Shown here: piece after piece, positions 9,393 to 18,700 of the stretch
Layout of the letters: each line of letters begins with the position of its first letter
Numbering within the stretch: position 1 is the stretch's first letter
Assembly (NCBI RefSeq): GCF_050596425.1
Contig: NZ_CP192292.1
Span: 1,364,001 to 1,428,000, forward strand
DNA from: G963665925 sp050596425
Lineage (GTDB): Bacteria; Bacillota; Clostridia; Peptostreptococcales; Acidaminobacteraceae
Direction: 5' to 3'
Length of the DNA: 64,000 bases
Position numbers and translations under genes: made by a program
The notes under the pieces: model-generated
What the model was told of the DNA's origin: nothing
Database searches by the model: none
Seen by the model: the letters and a program-made list of their open reading frames with translations, nothing else

Positions 9393-10655
9393 ATGAAGGT
9401 TTATGACTTAAAGATTTATGACTTAGAAGAAGCTTTTGGACTAACACTAGAAAATCTGAATTTGGACCACAAAGAGCTGGCCATAGATGATTTGGAGCTG
9501 GAATTTAAAAAGGGGGATAAGCCCCTTGTCTGGCTGATTCATGATGAGGCCAAGGAAGCTAAGTTGACTTATTGTGTGAACCAGGTTTCCGGTCTTGGGC
9601 AGTCTGCAGAGAAGGTGACCTATCTTGACAGTTCAAGAGATGAACCTTTAGATCTGCCTGATTTCATTTTAAATAGGATTGAAGATAAAGGCATACGTGT
9701 TATCAATACAGGACAGGCTGGATGGCAAGACCATATTTTGCCCCTGCCAGATAAAAAGTGGCGTGTTAATGTATTGGGCCTGGGCGATGTGGGTGGAACC
9801 CTGCTGACGGGTTTAAGGCTGATGGGACATGGGACAATATCAGAAATTGGTCTATTTGATCTCGATTCAAAGCGTCGCCGAAGGTGGGCTCTTGAACTGG
9901 GACAAATTTTAGATCCCAATATCAAAGATTACCCAACCATACGCGAAGTGGAAATGGATGATCTGTTCGATTGTGACATGTTTGTATTCTGTGCCAGCAG
10001 GTCTGTGCCTCAGGTGGGTTCCAATGTATCAGATGTTCGAATGATTCAGTATGAGAGCAATTCAAAAATTATTGTGCCTTATGCAAAAATGGCGCGGGAT
10101 AAAGGATTTAAAGGCATATTTGCAGTGGTTTCAGACCCTGTTGACCAGCTTTGTTACAGGGTCTTTAAGAGCTCAAACTTAAATGATGAGGGACAATTTG
10201 ATGGACGGGGATTAAAGGCGGAACAAGTTCGTGGCTATGGGCTTGGTGTCATGTTTGCAAGGGCTTCCTACTATGCCCAGTGTCATGGCATACCTTTTTC
10301 AAATGGACGGGCCTATGGGCCACATGGCAAGGATCTTGTGGTGGTTAATGACCCTCAGAACTATGATGAGGCCATTTCACAAACCCTTACAGACCTGACT
10401 GTCAAGGCAAATCTTGAAGTACGCGAAGCGGGTTATAAGCCTTTTATAGCACCAGCCCTTTCCTCTGGGGCCCTATCGCTGATTAACACCATGAATGGGA
10501 ACTGGCATGACAGCGCCATTATGATGGGTGGTGTTTATATTGGTTGTCGGAATAGGCTCACAAACAATGGACTTGAGGTGGAACGACAGCCCATGAAGAC
10601 CGGAGTTGTGAAAAGACTTGAACATGTGGTGAAGGTGTTGAAGGCATATGTCTAG
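9393..10655 (+). CDS. Malate/lactate dehydrogenase-like NAD-binding protein
   Basis: A 420-residue protein. The ATG at 9393 has CGGAGGG 5 bases upstream, so I prefer it to an in-frame TTG at 9375. About 115 N-terminal residues are unlike classic dehydrogenases. The rest matches the LDH/MDH fold: Rossmann motif NVLGLGDVGGT (near 124-134), Asp after strand two (FDLDSK), CASRSVPQVGSN in place of the usual coenzyme loop, VVSDPVDQLC (canonical VxNPVD) and the catalytic-His segment GPHGKD (H311; canonical GEHGD). The LDxxR motif that supplies the second catalytic Asp appears replaced by LGVMFAR. The chemistry may therefore differ from 2-hydroxyacid oxidation. It lies 20 bases after the giant fusion gene and overlaps the next gene by 8 bases, so the three are almost certainly co-translated. 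Confidence 0.83.
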   Translation: MKVYDLKIYDLEEAFGLTLENLNLDHKELAIDDLELEFKKGDKPLVWLIHDEAKEAKLTYCVNQVSGLGQSAEKVTYLDSSRDEPLDLPDFILNRIEDKGIRVINTGQAGWQDHILPLPDKKWRVNVLGLGDVGGTLLTGLRLMGHGTISEIGLFDLDSKRRRRWALELGQILDPNIKDYPTIREVEMDDLFDCDMFVFCASRSVPQVGSNVSDVRMIQYESNSKIIVPYAKMARDKGFKGIFAVVSDPVDQLCYRVFKSSNLNDEGQFDGRGLKAEQVRGYGLGVMFARASYYAQCHGIPFSNGRAYGPHGKDLVVVNDPQNYDEAISQTLTDLTVKANLEVREAGYKPFIAPALSSGALSLINTMNGNWHDSAIMMGGVYIGCRNRLTNNGLEVERQPMKTGVVKRLEHVVKVLKAYV

Positions 10656-11757
10656 TTTAGGTGCAACAGTACATGTTCTAAGATTCTCAAGTCAACCTGT
10701 ATCCCCTGGAAAGTCTTTGCGTATAGATCGGATGATAGAGGCAGCCGTTAAGGGATTAGAACCAAATGTGGTGCGCTGTGATGTTAGCAAAATGAACGGA
10801 CTCAAAAACAAGCGAATCATTGTGGCCATTGATGCGGATGAAATAGGTGGTCAAAAAGAGCTTTATGACTGGTTAAGGCGATTAAGTCAAGACTATCAAG
10901 CAAGTGGGTGTCCTCCGCTCAGTGGGTCAACGGCTTGTGTGCTGGTTAATTCTGACGGGCCATACTATACCAAACGATTGGCCCAATATGCCATTTTTCA
11001 TATGAACCGATTTGGCTGTCGCTTTCTTGGCCATCCCCTAGTTGAGGCTGTGGCTGATCTACAAAATTTTAAAACCTGGAAAAAAGTTGTTGATATACCA
11101 CTGGAAAAACTCCTTGAGGCCAAGTGTTCAGAACTGGGTGTTCGACTTCGGGATTTTAAAGTGGCAGGCATTAAGAAACCTAAAATACTGGTGCTTCATT
11201 CCAGTTCACATGACACTTCAAACACCTTGAGACTATGGTCTATGGTGGCAGAACACCTAGAAGGCTTTGAAATGAAAGAGCACCGTATTGAAGATGATAA
11301 AATTGCTGAGTGTAAGGGATGCAGTTTTAAGACCTGCATGCACTACTCTGAAATGAAAAGCTGCTACTATGGTGGCATGATGGTTGAACAAATTCTCCCC
11401 GCTATGGAGTGGGCTGATGCGGTTATATGGGTTTGTCCCAATTACAATGATGCCATCTCGGCCAAATTAATGGCTGTCATCAATCGAATGACTGTTCTTT
11501 ACAGGCGAATAACATTTTATGATAAGCGTCTTTTTGGCATTATTGTGTCTGGAAATTCAGGCAGTGACTTGGTTATGACCCAGCTCCTAGGTGCGGTCAA
11601 TATCAACAAAGGTTACATGTTGCCACCGCAATTTGGATTTTCGGCCATTGCCAATGATCCGGGCAGTATTGAACAAGCCACAAATATACATAAGCGGGCA
11701 AAAGCTTTTGCTGACAATATCAAAGCGGAGTTTGCCCTAGACTTAGTGATACTTTAA
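10648..11757 (+). CDS. NADPH-dependent FMN reductase-like protein, apparently duplicated fold
   Basis: A 369-residue protein whose ATG lies inside the end of the previous gene. The C-terminal half (about 172-369) is a flavodoxin-fold FMN reductase domain. It has a beta strand and phosphate-loop-like start (ILVLHSSSHDTSNT), a cysteine cluster (ECKGCSFKTC, then C at about 236) where iron-sulfur-flavoprotein-like members carry theirs, and ADAVIWVCPNYNDAIS before the second flavin loop. The N-terminal half (about 1-170) resembles a worn second copy (STACVLVNSDGPYYTKRLA). It may supply or remove electrons for the dehydrogenase-like partner, which is an inference from the operon. It is the last gene of the three-gene unit. 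Confidence 0.8.
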   Translation: MSSLGATVHVLRFSSQPVSPGKSLRIDRMIEAAVKGLEPNVVRCDVSKMNGLKNKRIIVAIDADEIGGQKELYDWLRRLSQDYQASGCPPLSGSTACVLVNSDGPYYTKRLAQYAIFHMNRFGCRFLGHPLVEAVADLQNFKTWKKVVDIPLEKLLEAKCSELGVRLRDFKVAGIKKPKILVLHSSSHDTSNTLRLWSMVAEHLEGFEMKEHRIEDDKIAECKGCSFKTCMHYSEMKSCYYGGMMVEQILPAMEWADAVIWVCPNYNDAISAKLMAVINRMTVLYRRITFYDKRLFGIIVSGNSGSDLVMTQLLGAVNINKGYMLPPQFGFSAIANDPGSIEQATNIHKRAKAFADNIKAEFALDLVIL

Positions 11758-11814
11758 GGGCAAGGTTTCTAACAATATGAAAAGAAGTTTTTAAGCATTT
11801 TGTATAGGTTTCAG

Positions 11815-11854
11815 ACCACTTAATTATGTGTGCATCATACGCTTATTAAGTGGT
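11815..11854 (+). terminator. Possible terminator of the three-gene operon
   Basis: ACCACTTAAT (11815-11824) pairs with ATTAAGTGGT (11845-11854) across a 20-base loop and is followed by the T-rich but broken sequence TTGTAGTTTGT. It is a plausible but not ideal terminator. Confidence 0.45.
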
Positions 11855-11935
11855 TTGTAGTTTGTATACATTCACTGAATGCTTGAATTCTTTTTTGGAA
11901 AATATCTTGTCATCGAATCGTAATAAAAATAGTTG

Positions 11936-11963
11936 TTGAATAATCTGAAAATTCTGTTATAAT
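11936..11963 (+). promoter_or_regulatory. Sigma-A promoter of a small transcript
   Basis: TTGAAT (11936-11941), a 16-base spacer, then a perfect TATAAT (11958-11963). Transcription would begin near 11970 and run into the 32-codon ORF and its terminator. Confidence 0.7.
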
Positions 11964-12036
11964 AGAATTATCAAATAAACAAAGTGAATTCACAAATTGA
12001 TGTATCTAAGAATTTGGAAGAGGTGAGACCACCAGG

Positions 12037-12135
12037 TTGACGTTTAGAATCGAAAGTGAAACAGAAGTTAGTTCAAGTTCTAAGGTGTACGTCAAAGGAG
12101 ATGGTGCCGCCATATTAGAATCAGGTGCAACATAA
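12037..12135 (+). CDS. Candidate 32-codon small protein
   Basis: An ORF with a TTG start and GAGGTG about 12 bases upstream, lying between a good promoter and a rho-independent terminator. The predicted peptide starts MTFRIESETE, has a serine run and ends in GAAILESGAT. It is hydrophilic, with no membrane segment or cysteine. The same RNA also folds well: TTGACG (12037-12042) pairs with CGTCAA (12090-12095), and TTAGAA (12045-12050) with TTCTAA (12078-12083). The unit could therefore be a structured small RNA, a leader peptide or a true small gene. I do not recognise a riboswitch class. The distance to the next gene (over 600 bases past the terminator) argues against a simple leader. Confidence 0.4.
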   Translation: MTFRIESETEVSSSSKVYVKGDGAAILESGAT

Positions 12136-12172
12136 ATGAAACATATGAATTGTAAACTATACACAAGTGATT

Positions 12173-12211
12173 AAAAGCTACTTTCTGATTATAGAGGAGA
12201 GTAGCTTTTTT
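12173..12211 (+). terminator. Terminator of the small transcript
   Basis: AAAAGCTAC (12173-12181) pairs with GTAGCTTTT, followed by TTTTTT. This is a typical rho-independent terminator that ends an RNA of about 240 bases. Confidence 0.75.
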
Positions 12212-12761
12212 AATGCGCAAAGTATCGACGACCAAGTCCCCTTTCCTAAAGTTTTCTAAAAACCTTCTATTCTCGAACCAATCGTTGAAAAATTCTATCT
12301 GTTTCCAATCCAATTTAAGAATTAAAAAGTATACGTTTCTAAAGAATTATATAGACAGACGTGAATGGATGCGTTCATGTCTTCTTTTGATGTCGTAAAA
12401 GTGAAGTTTTTACTTAAAAGCGAGGTGGTTAAGAGTCTAAACATTTTTTTCAATAGGTTAGCGGAGCTTAAAAAAAGACTGAATAAATATAAAGTCTATG
12501 AATAAAAATACATATAAGAGTTTACGGTTTTTATGTATATTTACATCCAAAATCAGTAAAAGTGTTCATATAACTGGAAAAAACTCGAGCGAATAGAATT
12601 GCACATCGGATAAAAGTTTCAAAAGTGTAACAGCGAAAAGAATAAATATGCGTAGATAGGGTAAATCGTAGACATGTAAACTTTCAAAAGTTAAGTATGA
12701 GGGGAGGGGCATTTCTTATAAGGACTTATTATCTTATTGGCTATAGAGAGGAGGAAGTCGT
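12212..12761 (+). other. AT-rich leader region before the giant surface protein
   Basis: No convincing gene lies in these 550 bases. Short frames here have no ribosome binding site. The only clear element is the GAGAGGAGGAAG ribosome binding site at 12747-12757. The upstream part is very AT-rich with several runs of A and T. I find no clear sigma-A promoter and no c-di-GMP riboswitch, although one would fit the adhesin-like gene behind it. Confidence 0.4.
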
Positions 12762-15700
12762 TTGAAGAAACGTCTATGGCGGCTAATTAGTGTTTTACTC
12801 ATATTCACTATTGGTTTTGCAGGGCCGCTGGGGAACATTGCGTTCGCACTGGCTGATCCACTGGACACTTTTGACTTTGATCTGGGCACAAACCCATACA
12901 TAGAGTTCAAAAATACGTCTGGATCATCTATTGATGTGAATCCAACGGGAAAAATTAACTTTACGATTCAAGGAACAAGTTTAGATGAGGCGATCCTGGA
13001 CAGCACAAACTCTGGGGACAATAGTCTTATTGAGCCATTTGCTGTTCAGCTCATCAACGCCGACACCAGTCAAGTGGTTGATGTTCTTGAAGCCAAAGGG
13101 GACCTATTTAACAACACCATTCAAGATGTGCTAAGTCTTGCTTTTATGTTAAATGGAACCCCTCTTGACAATGACACCAACTACCGGATTGAATTTTTAA
13201 CACCAACCATTAAGACCCTTCTTAATCGAGTTGGACAAAGCATTTATATTGGTAGTGGTGATCCGTCATCCAATGTTAGTTTTAAACTCATGCAGGCAGA
13301 TGGGAATGACACCCTTGTTTCAGAAAACATATCTGTGTTCGAAAATTCTGCTCTGTCAGGGACAGAAGTTGCTGGAACAAAGGAGTTTGATGGATCAAAC
13401 ACACTTGAGATTTCAGGCCCAACAGTCACTATGGACCTGGGAGATCTTTCAGACTATGACAATGTGGAAAAGGTTGAACTGCGCTTTGAAGGAGACCAGG
13501 CCCTGAGTTCAGAATCTCTATCCACCATATTGGCAAGTTTGAATGAAGGCAGTGACCTATCAGGCAGTTTTTCTGTCCTCAATGGGTCTGGCCCTTATGT
13601 ATATGGAATTACTGTTTACTTGTCGGGACCAGCAACAGGCACGTCAAACAGTCTTGTTTTAGAGTTTGATGAAACAGACATGGCCATGCTAGAGCCGGTA
13701 TTGTCAGACTATATAGTTGATCAGAAAGCCACAGGGAACGTCTATGTGCTGGGCTACAACAGCAGTGATGAAGTTGTAGGCTACAACCTCTTTACTAATA
13801 TAGATGATTCTGTTCCGTACGTTGACGGCAGTTTTGTCTTTGATGGGGTTCAGCCGAATTTCACAGGCTACTACGAGACACCGCCGACCCTTATGGCTAT
13901 GTATACAGGCCACACGGCTGACAACTTGCTCATAAGCGGAGAGACAAGTTTTGACAATGGTTCGGGCACGCAGACCATCCCGTTTACACTGGAAATGTAT
14001 CATACAGGCAGTGGGAATTATAAAGTGGATGGTCTAGGCTTTGAAGACTATACGGATAAACTTTTTGAACAAACAGGTTCAGTCAATATGATGCCTGTGA
14101 ATATTTTTGAAGCCAACACCATCACCCTAACAGGTGAAAATGTCTTCCAAGAAAGCTTCACTAGAACATTCACTTGGGAGCCTGACGCAGACACAATCTT
14201 AGAATATTTCTCTGATGATCATGGAAGTCGAGTTCATCTCAAGACTTATCAAATAGGTCCAAACTTCAATGACATTGAGATTGATATGCCTCAGTACAAT
14301 GGCAACACAAGTGATTTGGCAATGGATTTATACTACAACACATCGACCACTTCAGGCGGGGCTATTATAGCGCCATACAGCCTTTTTGAAGCGAGCGATT
14401 ATGAAATGTTTTACGATCCAGGCCCAGGCTCAGAAATGAGAACGCTTGGAAAATTTACAGAAGATGAAAGCTACACAACACCATATTTAGGCTTTGACGG
14501 GATTGACGAAGAAGGTGGATACTTTACAGCTGAACTTCGATTTAACAACCCTGATATTTCACTGGGAGACGTGAAATACTTAATTCCTGTTCAGCAGGAA
14601 GAAAACATGATCAAGTTTGATGAAGAACAACCAGACCCGCATGTGGAATATTTTGATGGCTATGGAGATGGCGCCTTCAAGTTCCTCGTTAAGTTTGGTT
14701 GGGATGATGACTCCATGATCGAGGAAAAGGTATTTCTTGATCAGTTCACATCAAACCTAGAAAAGTACATCAGCCTTGACCACAAGGATAAAGATGTATC
14801 AGGCATTGGCATAACAAGTATTGAAGGCTATAGGGACTCATTTGACACCATGGCAAGTGAGACCGATCCATATAGCTTTGCCCTAGTGGGCATAGACACC
14901 CTACCACCAAGGTTCACGCAAATGGTCTTTGAAGGAGCCGCCTATGTGGAAGGCACTGGAGACATTGACCTAGACTATGATGATGAAACAGGTGAACTCG
15001 TGGTTTATGGTGACAACGCCGGACAAGGTACAATTGAGTTCCACCTTGTTAAAGATGGTGTTTCTAGTAAGGTTAAGAAAACTTTTGAAGTGGCCAGCGC
15101 AAGCAGCTCAACAAAAGATTATTTCTTCCAACTTGGACAAGATAGTTTTGTGAGTCCTGAAGAAATCTTAGCAGGATCAACCTTCTTTATTGGTTTTGAG
15201 GATGCTTACGGCAATCCACTTGTTGAAACGGTAAAATCAGAACTTATCGTTGAAACACCAATTGATTCCTATCTAGTTGATGAAACAGGCAACTACTTAC
15301 TCAACGCTGAGCTAGGTCTTATTCCAACGACGGAAATTCCAGAACCGGTTTCGGGATCGGCCATCGTATGGGAAGAAATTGTACATCTACAGTCAAATGA
15401 TGATGGCAAGGTCTTTGGATCCGTTTATCCAGGCACCTACCTGGCCTTTAATTTGGAACTAAAAGATGACCAAGGCAAGCGGGAAGAGTACCCAGTAGAC
15501 ATGGAACTTTCCATCCCAGTCAGTGGACAGAAAGAACCATACACGAATGATATTGTACTGCCTGCACACAATGTGTATGGTCAGTCCTTAAGGGCGGCCA
15601 ATACATCCTACAGGGAGACAATCGTATTTATAGACGCAGATTACCTAACAGCCCTACAAAACGCCATGACAGACCATGAAAACTGGGAGCTGTTTGATGT

Positions 15701-18700
15701 ACTCGAAACTTTCTATATTAAGAAAGTGGAAACAGACCTGGATGGGTCCTTTAGCACATATCTTCGTCCACAAAAGAACAGTAGTGAAATCACCTACGCT
15801 CTTATTGGTAAATTTGAAGGGGAATCTGTCATTGGACCAAAATCAGTGGCAGGATCGGCCGTATCAAAGGCCAGCCCATTCACTTTTACAGTATCCAGTG
15901 TGTCAACAAATGGCATTGAAGCCATTGAATTCCCACCGCCAACACTGACAGGTGTTCTTGAAAATTGGGAAAGCACACCAGTGGCCCTTGAAAATGTCTT
16001 TATCGAATTAAAGGGCGACAATGGATTCCACTACGCAACAATCACCGGAGAAGATGGCGCCTTTAACCTGGCTGTCAACGAACCGGGCACTTACAATTTA
16101 AGTGTGGCTAGAACAGACTGGGATATGGATGGAGAGGGTCTCCTCTTTGTTGATAAAGCCGGTTTTGACACAGTCACACTGACTCAAAATGATATTGATA
16201 ACATTGAAGCAGGTTCACAAAATCCTGTTGACATGGGCACTGTAACCCTTCCAAGTCCAAACTTTGAAATCCAGTTCCAAGTGGATGGACAAGATGTTGG
16301 TCAAGGGGAATACAGCAGCATTATGATTGAGCAAGTGGTTGCAGAAGGTGAAGAACCACCTGAGTTCCACGTGCCAACACAAACCGGCGGTTTCACGCTC
16401 TACTTGCCAAGTACAGACTATGAAATCACAGAGTTTAACTATGGCGAACTATGGTTAGAGCCTGAAACACCACTAAGTTTTAACATACCATCAACAACAT
16501 CACCGTATTATATAGCCCTTGATGATTACTACAATGGGGTTATAACGGTTGAAGATGAAGACGGCGCACCGCTTGCGGGATATAGGGTTGAAACTCAAAA
16601 CCTTTATAACAATTGGTGGAGAGGGGCAACAACTAACGCACAAGGTAAGGCCTACTTCAACTTTGAAGTGCCTGATGATGGAAGCGATGCAACCATTGAA
16701 GTCAGATCATATGTCTTCAAGGACAAGTGGTATGACCTCTGGGATCAGGACAGTCAAAGTTATGAATCCTTCACAGTCAATAAGAACCATGGCGGCACAA
16801 ATGCCAAAGCCTCTTATACCATCACTGTAAGGGCACCAAACTTTACAGGTAGTGTGTTTACTGACCAGGCCAAGACCGATCAAATTTTTGATGGTCACCT
16901 AGACGTCAGAAAAGAAGCCTCCACTGCTGGAGATTATGACCAGTGGTACTGGATCTATATAGACCAAAGTGGCGACTTCTCATTTGTACTGCCTGAAGAA
17001 GGCACCTACATGATTGAGTCAGCAGGTGCACATACAAGCACAGATCCAGACCAGCAGTGGTTTGAAATTGGAAAAGCAATTGAAGTCAAACTTATAAACA
17101 GCAAACTGGTGGTTGTGGAACCAGGCACGACCACACCGATATCCATGCCAATTGAACTTGGCCCACAACCGGCCAACTTCTTTGGTGACTTGTATAAGAC
17201 AGGGACGACACCATACCTTTCAAGTGTTGATCCTGAGGAATATTATGTGGCAATGCTTCTAAGGGAAACAGGCGTTGACCCTGTAGCCTTTGAGTTTGAA
17301 CCATGGAAATACGAGCGACGCGTTGAAGTGGCGCAAGACGGTAGCTTCAGTTCCAAACTTGACAGCAGTAAGTCTTGGGAAGTCTACGCCGTAGAAACGT
17401 CCCGTGGTTGGTTTGAGTACAGCACGCCAGTGACTGTGACAGTTTCTGAGTCTGTGGCCAATACCATTACGGCACCTGTACCAAACTTTAATGGACAGAT
17501 TGCTGGATTCGAAAATGCTGAAATTCTCAATTTAAGACATGGACGCGTTGAACTTGAAAACATCGATGGCACCCAGTGGATGGGCGCAGACATTGATGAG
17601 ACAGGCTTCTTCGGCAAACAGTTAGAAGACGGTTCTGTATGGTTCATTAGGGAATACTTCTATGAACAAGAAGACCCGAACAAGCCAGATACAGATCCGA
17701 CCAAGTGGTCTCATACCCATGTGAGACTGGATAAGAAAATAACAGTGGGGACGAATTCGGATGGAATCACTCTGGCACCAAACTTTAAGATTGATTTGTC
17801 CGCATCAAGTGATTTAATATCAGCCCCTACAGAAGACTATGAAAACTTCTTCAACGCCAATATCAGACCGGTACTGACCCTGTCAGATTTTACAGCCAAG
17901 TATCCAAATGATTCTACCAAGGCGGCGCAGGAGTATGAACGGTATCAAATGAATCCATGGGAATTTGGCACATGGGTAGAAGGCAAGTACAATGACCAGA
18001 CAAGCCATGTTGAGTTCTTCACCTTCCTCGAAACAGGCAGTTATGAACTCATGGATGTTAATGGTCAAAATGTATTCCTTGAAATCAACGAGCCGTTTAC
18101 ACTGGATGGCGCATCCTCAAGTGGTGTGACATACAACGACACAGCAGGCTCATATACAATGGATGTGGCGTTCACAACCAATGTTGAGGGAACCATCACA
18201 GAAAACGGTCAGCCTGTTGATAGGGCATGGGTAAATTTCATGCGTACAGACCTAGACTGGGATGACCACTCGGCTATGCGGTGGTTTGGAACAAGCACAA
18301 ACGCACAAGGTCAGTTTGCACTCAACCTACCGAGTGATGAGGTGGATGACGCCTCAACAAGTGAGTTTGACAGCGATGACGCTTATGCGGACTACAAGCT
18401 TGAAGGCTACCACACAGAAGGTCAATGGGCCGGTAATGTATGGCAGCCAGGCCAGTGGACCCCTGTTGGCTTTAAGTTCAAGATCAACGATGCTGGAGAA
18501 CTCCTGGATAGTTCAGGACAGGCCCTAGCAGAGATTACCGTGGCACCAAATGTCACTGGAGAAGTTTACAAGATATTTAAGTCTCACGACAAGGCCAGCG
18601 ACTTCTTTGGCACACCAAGTGCCGGGGACTACGCAAAAATTAAGCAGGCCTGGTTAACGATCTGGCCATATGACAAGTCAGATCCAGACTATGAAATTCC

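Noticed and set aside
11970..12200. c-di-GMP, T-box or other known riboswitch upstream of the surface genes
   Set aside because: I looked for conserved riboswitch cores; none matched. The terminator lies more than 500 bases before the next gene.
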